Source of the DNA: Lepisosteus oculatus | Taxonomy: Eukaryota; Chordata; Actinopteri; Semionotiformes; Lepisosteidae | NCBI RefSeq assembly: GCF_040954835.1 | Contig: NC_090704.1 | Location: 37,328,979-37,392,978 of the forward strand | Length of the DNA: 64,000 bases | Direction of reading: 5' to 3' | In this document: one piece after another, positions 27,734 through 42,640 of the stretch | Numbering within the stretch: position 1 is the first letter of the stretch | How the letters are laid out: the number at the start of each line of letters is the position of its first letter | The notes under the pieces: generated by a model | The model's input: only the letters and a program-made list of their open reading frames with translations | Database searches by the model: none | What the model was told of the DNA's origin: nothing | Made by a program: the position numbers and the translations under genes

Positions 27734-30229
27734 AAGGATTATTTGGCCAGCATCACTGTTGACCTCTATATTTGGTATTAAACATTTTAAGGGAGGCATA
27801 ACACGTGTACCAATGATACTTTTCCACTTTATAGAAGGGCAGAAATGTGTGTACGCTCATTAAAATGTTTCAGAAGTTTTGTCATAAATCCAGTATAGAT
27901 GGCAAATGTACATGTCATTCTAATGTCTCTACTGTTAGGAATAGAACGCCCTCCCTCTTAGACGTGACGATTGCACTTCCACCTACTGTAGTTTAAGCGC
28001 GCAGTTTGATGCTCTGTTTAGCGTGCTTGTTTCCTCCTGCATGTACAGTACCAGCAGTAAAAACACTGCATCTCAGATAAATGTTACACTAACAGTTTAC
28101 CGATTACTGAGGGCAAATGAATCGCTGACATTTTAGCCCATGTTACATGTTTTCTACTAGGAATTATACAAACTGTTTATGCATTAAAAAATATTTATGT
28201 ATTCTGTCCTGCGTGATGTGCTTTTTGTTCTCTCACTGATGAGAGAAAATGTACTTTTACATGTGTTTAAGCATTTAAAATTACATTTAAGCAAGTAATT
28301 TGTACAATGTAATTCAATGTACATATCTGATTAGATACATATTTATAGAGGTTATATTAATTTAATTTATAAAAGTTATACTGTATCTGCCATGGATTGT
28401 TATATATACAGTATGATTGGCAGCAATGGTCTGTGGATACTTTAACTGTTTTTTCCATGACAGAGACGTTTTGATAAATCAAACACATGATTGCAGACAT
28501 ATGTGCTGCTAATATTAATATCTAATTATCTGATAGGTATCAACCATCATCCCATCAGCATTTCTTCACCCATTTCTGTTTTGGAATATAGATAATCAGT
28601 GCCAAAAGACGTACAATATATCAAAAATAAACTGGTGCATAAATCAAGTAGCTCATAAACATGGATTATCTTCAAGAAGGATAAGTGTGACATATGACCC
28701 TGTATCCTTCAGTCCTCAAATTGTTGAGTTCTGTTCCAGAGAAAATGTATGGCATGAATTGGATGACACCTCTGTCCTGTTACTCATTTGGCATCATCCC
28801 TTGTCAGCTGCCTGTTGCACTGTTTGAAGACTGCCTTGTATTCCAGTGCCATAAAACGTACTGTATGTGAACTTATTATAGAACCGTTACTTTGAAGTGT
28901 TCTGGCTGTAATATAATATTTGCATTTGAGAAAGGGAAATGCACTTTCCCTATGTGATCATTACTGAAATAACAGAGGAAAGTTTGGAAAAAATCAGACT
29001 ATCCCATCCTCATGGCCTAAACTTGTGCTAACATGTTTCTTTATACTGGCATGGATTATTGTAAATACAACTCCTCAAAGAATATGAAACAAAACTAAGT
29101 CAAGTTCAGCATTTACAAGAGTTACCATAAATCTTTGGATCACACTCATTTGTAAATGATTTAATGTCCTTTCTTTCAGCCAGTTGCTTGAAAAGGTCTA
29201 ATTCTGTATTCTGAAAACATTTATGACCGAGGTACAGTACTGTATATGCTTTTTTCATTGTAATAAACCCCATAAATAATCTATAAACAAATTATGCAGG
29301 ACTCCAAGTTCATTAGATGTACAGTAGTTTAAATGTTTCTTTTGAACCAAAAAGAGATTTTTTATGATGCAGTTATATAAGAGTGAAGCATTCTGCAGAC
29401 AGATACTGTATATCCAATTGAGCTTATAGAAACAAAGAAAGTGAGACTAAGCAACTACTTCCACAGGGTGAAATGCAATAGAAGATTTACATCTAATCCA
29501 AAGGAAAAAGCATAAAGAGGTTAGGTATGTTATAACAGGAAGACTCTGTTATGTTCTAATTGCTTTCAATATAAAGAGATTGCATCTAGTTCTTTTCTTT
29601 ATTTTTGTGAAATGTTTTGGAACAGGTGTCCAAATAGTTATTGCTACACATCAGTGCTGTATTCCATTATATTTTGCTATTCAAGCCTTCATTTCATTTT
29701 AATGATCACCTTGATATGGCTCCAGTAAGTGTACTGTATATTGCATTTACTGTAGCTGTTTGGAAATGCTCACCTAGCCCTCTTTTTTATATATTTCATT
29801 TTAGTTTTGCTGTGGAATTGGTAACAAAGAAATTTGAAGCTGCTTGTATTTGTAGCTGCATATGATTAATCTCTTCATAGACCATTCATATGGGGACAGT
29901 AGTACATCACTCATAAGACATTCTCCTCATGGCACGTGCATGGACTCTCAATGCAGGCAATGCATAGTCAGGACTGAGTGCAGAACTCAGACCTCTATTA
30001 CTTTCTCTGGCCACAGCAGACCACAGGCCTCAATCCTGCTGTTAGTGTCTGGAAGTGTTGAAATCTGGAATTCAATTTCACATAACATCACCCTCATCAA
30101 GGCTGCAAATGAAGGTGATCTCACTGGAAGTTCAAGATTAGTATTGGGCTACTGTAACAGGGTTGCGGCAGGTGCTAGGTAAGCTTGCATGGTAGGGGCA
30201 TCTAGAATGCCTAATCAGGCAGCTACTTT

Positions 30230-30510
30230 CCATCCATCCATTCACTTACAGTCCAATACAGGGTCATGGAGGAGCCAGAGCCTATCCTGACAAGCAAAGA
30301 GCACAAGGCAAGATACACCCCGGATGGGACACCAGTGGATTGCGGAGCACACACAGACATGCTCACACAATTTCCCCAGAAGCCAATTAACTTACAAGTA
30401 AGTGTTTAGACTGAGGAAGAAAGCTGGAGCACCCAGAGGAACATAAAAACTCCATTCACATCTATACTGCAAAGCAGCAAAGGTAACCACTTTGTTATCA
30501 TGCCACCTCC
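30230..30510 (-). mobile_element. tRNA-derived SINE, copy 4
   Basis: On the plus strand it starts with the complement of the tail (CCATCCATCCATTCAC) and ends with the complement of the head. The body blocks match the other copies, with scattered changes. Confidence 0.8.
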
Positions 30511-33500
30511 GCTTTCCCACATGTGAAATCCCACTCCCTCTGAGTGCTAATTATCAGATCAGCCCAGATGTGCCTCAGATTTACATTTTGTTTGTCATAG
30601 GTTGTTTTCTCTCAAAGTGACCTCTCACTGCCTCACAACTACAAATACTTAAAATATGTTTCAAAACCTATTCCACATTCATTTCAAGTTGCTCTGGCTG
30701 TTCCTAATAATCCTGTTCCATTAATCTTATTATTTAATGGGAGTTCCCAGTGTTTTATGAAAGTAAAATTTGAACTTTATTTTGCTAATATCATTTGGAT
30801 CAGGTAAGTGTATTTAGCATAACATATTATGCCTATAAGAAAATGTTTGGACTGTGATAAGCTGAAACAAACATGTGTGTTACTATGGAATATTTTTTCT
30901 TTTGAATTACTCACCCACATTCTCTGTGACCACTGTGACAAAAGAGCTCTGGCACATTTTTATTCTTTCCATTGTTTACACTGCAGACAAAAGCATTTCA
31001 AGACATGAAAGCCATATTAGAAAAAGGCAGTGCCATAGATAATTGGGGTATGTATTTTTTTTTATTTTAATAAAGCACTGTACCAATTGAGAAACAGAAC
31101 ATTCAACAATAATAAACAAAGTTGCAAACAAACAATCTTATCCTCTTTTCACCAATGGTGAAATTAATTCCCCAGATGGCCAAGTGACTGACAATCCGAA
31201 CTTTTGACCATGTGTTGCACTAAAGAGATTTTCACGGGTTCACACAGTTAGACTTTTTAAGGTGAAACAAAATATGTTCATTTAAACTTCTTGAGAAACT
31301 CAATATTTTTTAGGATTTTCATTTAAGTCAAAATCCAAGGATGCTTGTGGGGATTTCTTTTAGTGTAGAAACAACTAAGAGTGGGAACAAAGGCAAACCT
31401 TGAACAGCAGAAGGAAGTGGGTAATGTATTAAGTTAACAAGAATTGAGAAAAGTGCTATTTAAGGTATGTATATCATTTCCTTCAAAAAGGAAATTTTAA
31501 AAGCTTAAGTTGTGAAGTGGAATACACAGGCCACTTTATCTAAGAAGTTACTTTTGGCTGATATTGTGGCAAAATGAATTGCATAAATGTGAGTCTTTAT
31601 TTGTATTAATAATTCATTTACATTTTGTGAATGTTTCAGTGTCCGATTAATGAAGTGTATTTATTTAAAAATGTCCAATGAGAAACAGTAAAGCAAAACA
31701 AAATGGCAAACTAAGAGATAAAGGTGGTTGACTTTTGAAATACTGTACAAGCAATACTCTGCCATTCCTGCTGTTTAAATTCCTAGACTCTTTATGAACC
31801 CCCAAGAGACACTGATCTGCCAGAGAGTGTTAGTGTGACATAAGCAGCAGAGACAGATGGAAATATTTCAACAGCTTAACTGGCAGTTTTAATAGTACAG
31901 TGGCTTCAAATCCCAACTGCACCTTACTTAACAACATTGAACAATACACAAGGGGCTCTTTCTCATACCATAAACATAGATACAAATGCTTTAGAGTCCA
32001 GAGCAGTTAATATCAATTACAGTAACTTGGAAAAAAATGAAGGACTATTTCTATTTGGGAATGTTTTGACCTCTTTAAGAGATGTTTGTGGTTTGACAAG
32101 GAACAAATATTCAAACATAAATGCATTTCCTTAAAAGAACAATTTTAGCAAGATAGCTGTAATGCTGGGGATAGGGAGAAATAGAAAGAAATGCTGACTA
32201 TGCTGTAGGTACAGTTTACAGCTTGTACAATTAAATATTTTAACTGTAATACTGATTTTTCCAAAGCTAAATTACTCTTAATTTCACATTTTAACAGTAA
32301 AATAGCAATAACACAGTAGGATTGCCAATAACATTGCATTACTAAGCAATCATATTTTTTAGAGGGTTTGTTTATAATCGTTATTTTCAGCTTAAGTCTC
32401 TTTGAGCTGTAAAACGGATATAAAAACTAATTAATGGATAACCACTTAATAGAATTATGAAATGTGAACCATGCTTTAAATCACTCTTCCTTAGTTAAGG
32501 CATTATGGCTTTCCATTGCTAATCCATTTAGATTATCTGAATAGAAGAGTGTTTTTTAACCCTAGACCACTTTAGAACCAGCTAAATTGTTGAAGTTAAT
32601 TATGCCATACTTGTGTATGGGGAATTAACCTATTGGACCTTTGTTGGACAAAGAACCGTTGCACCTAAGTTTGGACATCATTAATTGTTTTGGAAATAAG
32701 GAACATTTAATAAATTGAGGAGAGTGAAGAGAGCTTTGTTATCTATGTTTATTGGCAACAATATATTCACAGCGGGGTAAATTTAAGGCTTTGTACAGAA
32801 ACATGTCAAAAACATGCTAAAAGAGTTAAATTAAATGTAGTTCAATTAGAGAGATCAATTAGTTTAATTAGGTCAGTTGAAACAAAATTCATAAGTCTGT
32901 GATCATCCAGTATTGTTAAAATGTATATGCTTAATACTGAAAGCTGTACTCTAAGAGATTATTCTTGGCTGGGAATGTTTAGAAAATCATAACTTTTTTC
33001 AAATACATATAGCTCATTTAATTAGGTTGTTAAGAGGTGAGATTTGCTTTACAGTCTTATTATACAGAATGTACCTGTGCTATATGGTTCTCATTACTGT
33101 GCAGTGAACAAATACTGGATATTGGATAAAAATGATAATTTTCCAGTACACATTATTCCTTTCAGAGCACATTGTCAGTTATTGTGTATTTGTATAACTG
33201 AATGCTACCATGATACATTGAAATTCAGACCTCTTTTGAAAGAGCATTTTGTTCTATTTCCCTCCTACACCTTTTTCTCAAATAATTTTTGTAAAACTTG
33301 TCTCATTTTCCATTCTTTTCAACCTTTCAATTATAAACATCTACAAAATCATTATTATTGGTATTCATTTTAAAATACACACTTGTTAACAGAGTCAGAA
33401 GGAGGCGGTAGAGCTGTAAGTAGGTTTTGAGAAATCTGATTATGTGAAAATTTAATAAACCCCAGCTGAAAATGTAACAACTCAACTCTAAATATAATTG

Positions 33501-33718
33501 TAAACCTAATCACTAACTCTTATGTCAGCAAAATGTTTTCATCGGTAGAATATTAATGACATGGGGGGGGGAAATTAAATTAATAGTGTACATTATTTTT
33601 ATTGGAGTTTGTATCATTACCTCAATACTACAGTGGCATATTTATAGAAATCATATTGTTGTCCTGTTTCTGAACCCCTGTCCAGATTGTTTAAATTGGT
33701 TTAAATTGTCACTGTGTA

Positions 33719-34064
33719 GCAGCACAGTGGTGCAGTGGTTCACGTTGCTGCTTCATGGCACTGGGTCCCTGGGTCCAATTCTGGACCTGGGGTGCTGTCT
33801 GCATGCAGGTGGTATGTTCTCCCAGTGTTTTCATGGGTTTCCTCAAGGTGCTCCTATCTCTTTCTTCAGTCAAAAGACATACTGGTAGATTAATTGGCTT
33901 CAGGCAAAATTGGCCCTAGTGTGAGTGACTGCATGTCTGTATGTGCCTTACCATGGAAAGGCATCCCATCCAGGGGTGTATCCTTGCACCCATTGCTTGC
34001 TGGGATAAGCTCCATATTCCCCATGACCCTAAACTGGTTGAAGCATTTATAAAATGGATAGATG
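33719..34064 (+). mobile_element. tRNA-derived SINE, copy 5
   Basis: Full-length copy: head AGCACAGTGGTGCAGTGGTT, body with GACCTGGGGTGCTGTCTGCA, and tail ATAAAATGGATAGATG. It is intergenic, upstream of MYH. Confidence 0.85.
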
Positions 34065-36211
34065 TCTTTACCCAAAAGATATGGATTTCTACACAAGGAC
34101 AAGCAATGTTTTTTGTCCCAGCAAATAAAGTTCTAGTTTTAACGCCACTGATGTTCAGTAAATCCAGCCTGAGCCCTCTGTATCACAGATTGACTTTTGG
34201 TATTTCTTTTCTTCACCTAAAATGCGAAACAAATAATTTATGATGCCAAATGCATGACATCTGTCATCACTATTTTCTTAAGCATTACACCTTCACTGGC
34301 AAAAGATATTGAAGTAACACATAGGCAAACCCGATATTACATGTCAATGTCTCCTTGGTGCCAAAGCAGAGATGCTGCCATTCCAAAGTTGCCATTCACG
34401 TTTCCCCTGTATTTGTTGGAGAAGTACCAACTTCAGCCTACTTCAGGAGGGAAGTGTTTTTAATGTACTGTACCGAGCATCAGAAGAAACTTATAACATT
34501 CACAAAACTAAAGAAAATCACATTCATTTAGTAGTGGGTGGATTGACTTACTGATATTTTATTGAACAGACATGGTTGTAAATTAATTATACTGATTAAG
34601 ACTTTACATTTTGATAAGCAGGGGGTCTACTCTGAAAGTAAAGGTTTAGAGGCATGGCTAGACATACACACAGTTAGTATACAAGTGCTTAGCATGTGCA
34701 ACATACTGCTGTCTTGTGGGTGTCTACTCGTGTTGTAGAGCATGTGCCTGTTTAGGACCACGTTGTCCTGTATCATGTCACTAGCCAACCTGATGGTATT
34801 CCTTAAGTGAACACACAAGGAGAGATTCAAAATTAAGCGGATATAACAAAATAATTGGTAAGTCTAAATAAAAAAGCAAGCAGTTGTTGTATGAATCTCA
34901 TGTATGTGAATTGTATCGCTGAAATCACATCAGGATTGGCCTGAGGGAAGGACAGAAAGTAAGAAACCAAGACTTAATTTAGAATGATGCAGTCAGGTTG
35001 CTATCAGTCAGTGTTACTGGATGCATGTAGCAACTAGATCATTGTCCATCATATTTTGACTTCTGTTGAGATCTGCTGTACATAAAAATTAGCATATCAT
35101 TCATCACATCTCTGCCACACAAATTGACTTGGGGTGGCCTACACAAAACCTTCATTGATCACTAATAACAACTACACTCCACTGCTGATGGCATCATGAT
35201 GTACTGTACCAATGGTACAAAGGAATTGTTTGCTTGATAAACATTGATTCCTGTCTGTTTTTCAACAGGATTGACATTCAACTGCTTGAATAGCCACATC
35301 ACCAGTGCCCAATCTGACATGATTTGGTGCTTATACAGCAAAGTCACTTGAGTGTGTCAAGGTCAGTCATAAAAAAATCATTGAATCAAAATTAAGACAA
35401 ATTTAATCAATACCTTAAATCCATATATTGTGTCTTTCTAAAATATCTGCATAGTGATCTTTTTTTTCTGATGAGTATATTACAATTACAAATGTATGTT
35501 AAATATTTTTTATGCTTGCTTGTCATTGATCAGAATTTCTTTGTCAGCTTGCAAAACGGACAAGTAATACAGCAAAAGGTCTTTGTCCTTGGATAACCTA
35601 TAACTTAAATGTATTCCCTTTACAGATCTAGTGTAAGATAATTGGAAATAATAAAGTAATATTTTCATCCAGAGGTCACACAACGCTGTGAAGAGCTATT
35701 TCATGTCCTGCATTTTCTTCAAATGTTTAAAAACAGCAACAGAATATGGCCTACGTCCATTTGTGGCCATTTGTTGGCATTAGTATAAGAAAGTGCCATG
35801 TACTGTAACAGATGATATTGCCATTAATAGTTTGAGTTAGAGTGGCACAAGAACCTTTGGGATGAGACAATTCATTCTTTCCATTTCCTTATCCAAAGTG
35901 TGACATCGTAAGGGCATCCTTCCACTTGTGCTAACCAGATGTTCTCACAACATTGACGGACAGATACTGCACCTCAATAGCACAGTAACACACCACAACG
36001 TCAAAACTGATTTTTCAGCTGCCTTTTAGTGTTGGTGTAAAGCTTTTCCAGAACTCAGATGTTGTTTTTTGCAGAGAAGGATGTATGAACTTTTGGAATG
36101 ATCAGATAAAATGGGAAATGCTTGACTTCAAAGGATGTCCTATCGGACCTTGAAAAGACAACGTGAGTGTATTACAAATACAATTGATTCAAACACGTAC
36201 AGATATGTTTC

Positions 36212-36243
36212 ATAACTAATCTTTTTTTTTAAAGATTAGTTAT
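36212..36243. repeat. Inverted repeat, 13-bp arms
   Basis: ATAACTAATCTTT (36212-36224) and its complement (36231-36243) with a T-rich 6-nt loop. Intergenic. Confidence 0.85.
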
Positions 36244-38610
36244 TTAATCTTCAGCAATGCATGTAATATAATGTAAAATCTATTCTACTGTTCATACATA
36301 AAATCATGATGTAATAACCATTTTAATGATAACTATAAAATAATTCAAGAGACGTTTCTATGGGCTATTTTTAAAATAATTATTAATACTATTAATATTA
36401 ATACTATATAATAATTCTATAATAATGTTTGTAGTTAAATATTAAGAGACTGCATTGTGGAGACAGTAGTGAAATAATACAGCTCATTACATATCTTTGA
36501 GAAACCCATAGAGGTGATAGGTATTGGTGCATTATTTGCAAAATACTTTTCATGCATCTCATAAGATACAAAACCCTGAAATGTCACCTCATTGCATGGA
36601 AAAGGCAACTGCTTTATAATTTTACAGGAATTTTGCTCTATTTTCAAAGAGACTCGGGGGCTGGAATGTTTAAATTATGGGCCATTACCTAAGAATAGTG
36701 AAAGTGATATAGGCATATTTATGATATGATTAATTTAATCAAATGGAAAAAGTGAGTTCTTATAAAGCCAGCATTGTACTTTAAATTACTTTTGTTCTAT
36801 AATTGTGAAGTACAGAACATGCTTGTCTGATTATGAGGCAAAAGAATAAATTTGAGATATAGTAAATTCAGTTGACAGGTAGTTGCGATAATGATCTGTA
36901 TTTAATCCCTATATTTTGTAGCTGTCCTAAAGTGATTACACATTGTCAGCAACAAAAGATAAAGATCAAAATATCACTATAGAAAAGTAAGATTAATACA
37001 TACAAAAACTCCCTAGTCTCATTTCTTTCACAAAATGGAAGTTTTGCCCTGCAAAACACATTGTAATTAATCAATTTGTTTTTCATTTAGAGGTCAACAA
37101 ATCAAAGCATCATCTGCAGCAGTAGCAGGTGGCCAAGGAGGTGACAGGGACTTGATAAAATGAATCTAGAATATGTTGAAATTGTATGAAGGGCTTATAC
37201 TGGCCCCTGCTGACAAGTTATGGTACAACTTTGGTTCTTAAGTAGGCTTCCTTCTGCCTTTGAAGAGGCTTCACACATTCCCTCTGGGTCAGCTTTCCCA
37301 TGTAGAAAGCTGCATGTTTCCCTAGCGAAATCAGATCTGTGCTCCAGAACACGTGTTGATTGAAGCTAACTTTTGACCTTTAGAAGGTTAAGAAAAGGTG
37401 AGGACTTTTGAAGCTAGCATACAGCAGTGTATCCCAACATTTTTCAGCCTAAGACTTAAATGAAAGCATGTATACTGTATACATCTGCGAGGGTGTCTCT
37501 GCTGAAACATTATGTGTTTCATTTTTAGAAAGCTAAATAAGCAGTCCTGACAAACGAGTGGGTAAATCAAAACAAGAAAATAAACCCCAAATAATACAAG
37601 CCTAATTAGCAATAAAAGGCAAACAAAAAGCTTCAGATGTGGAGGCTAATAAAAGCAACTATTATTTTTATCATCTTACACAAACCACAGTTTGATCCTT
37701 GCTAGCAGAAGATAGTCTCAGTATAACATTAGACATGTAGAACACGAGTCTTGCTTAGTTAAGTCAATTAATGAAAACTATAAATTGTTTAACCTGGCAT
37801 TTTGTTTTTCTCCAAATGTTCATTTTGGAAAACAGCACAGTGGTGTTTGTTGAGGACGATTTTTATTATCCCAACATAAAATTGTTGGGATAATGCAGGC
37901 TTTAAACAAAATTCAATTTTATTTAAAGTCTGCATCAAAAGTAAACTTTGACCAGGCCACCATGTATTTTTTTAGTGAATTGTCTCTGGAACTCGTGCAG
38001 CAGGTTGTCAAATTACTGGGTTTCCTATTGTCTTGTTGGAGCAGATCCCATCTCAGTTGTAAATTAAAGTTTTCTTACAGAGACAGATTTAGGATGTTTT
38101 TTAAGGTCTTTTATGATGGATAACTAAACACTTCAGTTCAGTTACCTATAAAACAGTTTGGAGTCAGGATGGAAATATTAAAATTATGTGGTCAATTACA
38201 TAATTAGATTTCACTATGCAACCAACAGCTCTTGTGGAACACAACACAGAGGCCAACAGACTCTATGTATAAGGTTTAATACCTGTTTCTTCTGTTTTCT
38301 AGGTCTACCACTGCCACTAAATGTTTACAGATGTTAAATGGTTGGACAGGTTTTAAGGATGGTTACTTCAAATCCTTTTTATGACCCACTTGGCTAATTC
38401 AGTGATATCAGTTCCTTCTGCTGTGAAAACCTATTGTTTCAATTAACCACTTTGTTCTAGTATGATTTCTTCTAGTGTAGCTTCCACCACTGTGCTGCAG
38501 CATACCACTTGGAAATCCATTTGATTCACAAATCATCATTTAAAGTTTAATGAAATCTGAAATCAGCCTTTATATTTGATGTTATTTCTAACATAACCAT
38601 GAGATATTAA

Positions 38611-39620
38611 CTTTTATTTATACAGTGCCTTTCCAAACCAAGGCACGTTGTATTTAGTGAAAAAAGAAAGACAAAATACAATGAAAATTATAACACATGC
38701 AGGATAAACTAAGCAATAAGACACTGACCCTAGTAAAAGGGTGAGTTTAACGTTTTGATTTGAAAATAATCTAATAATTTGTCTCTCGTAGAGTAAGAGG
38801 AAGGACATTCCATAACAAAATAGCAAAAGAAGTCCACAATTTAGTCCAAGTTACTAGCTTCATCTGAATGGAGCCTACGGAAGGGAGTGTAAACATGAAG
38901 AAGTTCAGAGATGTATGATGGAGATTATTTATTTAAAGCCTTATAAGTCAGTAACAAGATCTTATATGAAATACGATTATATTAAGACTTTACAGGCAAC
39001 CAAAATAGAAATTTAAGTGTAGGAGTGATATGCTGACAGGGTCTGATGTGAGTTAGTAGTTCAGCTGCTGGGTATTGGACAGTGCAGCTTACTGAGGAAA
39101 TAGTAAAGGGGACAAAGAAGCAGAAAGCCTTGATATTATGTATGAATCAAGCACTTGGCATCGGACATTCATAGAAATTGCCTAATGTGGGCAACATTTA
39201 TAAGGGGAATAAGAAAAAAAACTTTTTTTTTCACATGTGGTCAAAAGACAGGAGAGGAATAACTCCTAGGTTCATGGCTATAGCTGACGTGTGAATGGGG
39301 AAACCATCCACCATTTCTGTGAGGTTCTCCAGCTTAAACAGCTGATATTTGCTGCCCACCAGTAATATTTCTATTTTGTCAATGTTAAGCTTCAAGGAAT
39401 TTGATGTCAACCAGAACTTGATGTCATGTAAAAAAAAGATAAGTGATGAGGAAATAAATCTGAGAATCATCTACGTAACAGTGAAACTGAAGACCATGTT
39501 TGCGTAGAATCTGACCGAGAGAAAGCATACAAATAATAAAAAGCAATGGGCACAAGACTGAACCCTGTTTGCACACTGTGATTGAGTGAGGTTATGAGGG
39601 ATTTATTTTAATAAAATATT
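38611..39620 (-). mobile_element. L2-type LINE remnant (reverse transcriptase 3' part)
   Basis: Read on the minus strand it translates in broken frames to reverse-transcriptase blocks. These are GSVLCPLLFIIYML, then HCYVDDSQIYF (the Y-x-DD catalytic motif region), DIKFWLTSNSLKLNIDK and ILLVGSKYQL, followed further on by HVYTPFRRLHSDEA. The 3' end reads GGAAAGGCACTGTATAAATA. Stops and frameshifts show it is dead. Non-LTR retrotransposon, L2/Maui group by motif resemblance. Confidence 0.8.
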
Positions 39621-42600
39621 TATTTTATTACCAAGGGAAACAACAGTTTTGCCTGCTGGTCAGATGAGAGCAGGACCAGTTAAAAACACTACCATTGATA
39701 GACAAGAACATTCCATGTTTTTCTCAACACAATTCCCTAAAACCAAAGATTATTTAAAATGTACATTTTCTGCTGCACACAATACTTTTTTCTTATGGGT
39801 TCTTCTAGAACCGGCAGAATACCTTAACACACATTTTTTTGGGATAAATTCTGTTTTTTTTTTTCTTTTTAAAATGCATTTCCCAGCTGTTGGCCTGATA
39901 TAAACAGGAATACAGGAGATCCTAAATAAGACCACTGAAGAACTTCAGCCAAGAGACCTCTTCATGGCTTTCACTCATCTCTTCTGACTAGTCTGGGTAT
40001 CACTCTTCCTACAAAGCACGGAACATGTCTCAGAAATGAGACAGATGCTTTTCAAAGATATCTTGTGGAGGCTATCCACATTCCCAGGAGGTCGTCTTTC
40101 CTCTGGAGAATGTAGCAGGTGTCACCAGTGTAAGTGGATCTTCAGTCTGGGAGACTGCTGTCTAAACCATGTTTAGTACAAGATAAGGTCATTGGTCAAG
40201 GTGAAGCGCTTCTTCTATTATATCCAATAGCAGCTCAGCAACTGTTTCTTTACATTCTGGAAGCAGGTACAAATATTACCTCTGTTCCATCCAATACAAC
40301 ACCATATGTTATTGCGAGCATTGCAAACAAAACATATTTTTGTATTGTTATCTCGCATAAAAATGTTATCTCGCATTATGAAATATATTAAATTGGCAGC
40401 AATGCACTAATAAAATGCATGACTTGATCTGTATATTTAACAGACTGTTTGAGAAAGTATTTAGGAGATACAGCTTAGTAAAGGGTCTCATTTTGTCCTT
40501 GTGAATTACTTCAGCCTGGTGTTATTTTTAAGTTAGTTCAATCTAACTGACTATCCATATCTGTGATGTGCTATAATGGGAGTTTTACAAATATCTGTGG
40601 CTTTCCCAAAACATTGGATATTTTTTGCATATTTGCAGAATGTTGCTATTTAGACTTAAAACAGACAAGTAAATGCAAAAACACCTGCTTGCTATTAATT
40701 TATTTATACTTGTTTTGTATGAATGTACTTTGGGTATCCGTTAACACTGGGTGTCATTACTTTTACAGAACAAAACACATATTGGCCCTTATCTATAATA
40801 CATAAGAAGCAGAATATGCAGGACTGATATAGAACCTGGAAATCTTAAGACACATGTTTTACTTCACAAGAAGTGTTAAGAGACAGACCCTCCCTTCTAC
40901 AGCCATAGAACACTGTGAGAAAGAGCAGCTGATGAGCATGTGGGTGCCTTGGAATGCTGGGGAAAATCACCCAACACCTGTTATTCAAGCATCACTCTAT
41001 TAATGTTTCGTGAATGCATCACTGTTATTTAGAAGCACTTCATGGCCATATGCGAAGTAGTTGATTTTAATTTTGGCCTGACTTTATATTAAGGACACTG
41101 GACACTGTGACTATTACTAGTTTTGGAATTGTAGCGATTATTTTGTGAATAATGTACTGTAACTAGTCAGTATATTTCATTCATTTTGATACAAATTTAT
41201 CATGGGATAGAAATGGAAAAAGTCATGTGAAAATACCCTGCAAAAAACATCACAAAAGAAGTGATGCAATGTTTTTTTTTTTTCATTTTTTCTAACAAAA
41301 AGATACATTCAATTAAATTGCAATAGTGTGCATTACAGTGCTTATAAGATTCTGACAGTTGGTAAGAACAGTCTCCAGTGAAAACTGGAATCTGAACATT
41401 CATACAAAAGTCACTAGGCAATGGCTTTCAAAACATTTGTGATACAATTTGGTACTTATTGCCAATGTTTTTAAGATACTCTTGTATTATGCTTTTATTT
41501 CCTAGCAGCTCACCTGTGTTACTTAAGAACAGATTTTAATATTTTCTTTACTCATCCCAGACATTGTCTTTGTAACCGTATAGTAAAGGAAAATATTAAA
41601 ATATGGGTTTATATAAGGAAGCCGTTATTTAAAATTAAAATCCAAATGAAACTCAAACTAGCCAAGTGGGATACCATATAATTAAAAGACGCCTAACATT
41701 TTAACTTATTTTTGTCACGTTGCATTGATAAGAGGATCCTCTAAGTGATTTAAATCACTATTACTATCCGCCCACCATACAGGACTATTACACTTTCTTT
41801 CACGTGTTATTTTTACATACACACCTCTAAAAGGCCATAAAAGCCTATTTAGTTTTGAAAAGATGCTACAGAACACTTAACATGTGATTGACATTATATC
41901 CCTAATCTGTTTAGTGACAGATGCAGACTTATTGAGGCTTATGTGTAAATGTCACTCGTTTCAAATTATTAACGTTCTAAATAAAGCTCAATTGAATCAG
42001 GATTGCTGGTAATAATTATAACCGTTTGCTTTGCTCCTTGTTCAGTATTCATGCACTAGGATAACAACAAATCAGCAGTTTTACAAAGTGCTGAATTGAT
42101 TTTTGACTTCTATTACTAGGTTACTCGAATAATTGGATCAACCCCTCCTATCCCTTTTCTATTATTGCTAGTGTTAAGACCATTATTACATTAAAAATCA
42201 TACCAAAAGAACATTTTTTCTTAATGTTGACTTTAGAGATGGATGATTTATACTTTTTGCTTTACAGAGTACAAAGAGACAGAGGACACATTTAAAAAAT
42301 AATAATATATTGACACAGAGCATGTTTTTTATAATGACAACAAGATTGTTTTTTTCTAAATCTTTTCAGTGAAACAATATGAAAATAATTTCCCTAATTT
42401 AGGTAAAGGAGTGTTTAACCAAGCTGAACTTTCATTCGATAAGCACTGTAAGCATCCAAATCCTCTATGAAATTAAATATATAGTATATTTAATATATAG
42501 TATACTATATGCACCTATCACAAATGTATATCTGTCCCAACCCAGCAGTCAGTTAAACCATCATGTTGCATGTGTCAGTAGTTCTTAGGTAGAAGATTCC

Positions 42601-42640
42601 TATAGTAAGACCTGGGTGTATCTAATTGGAGATACAAATC

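Larger units (their letters stand above)
27734..42480. other. Gene-free region between MYH and sco1 (about 14.7 kb)
   Basis: It holds the upstream control region of MYH, two SINE copies (30.2 and 33.7 kb) and an L2-type LINE remnant (38.6-39.6 kb). I recognise no exon on either strand. Muscle enhancers may lie here, but I cannot point to one beyond the elements near the TATA box. Confidence 0.6.
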
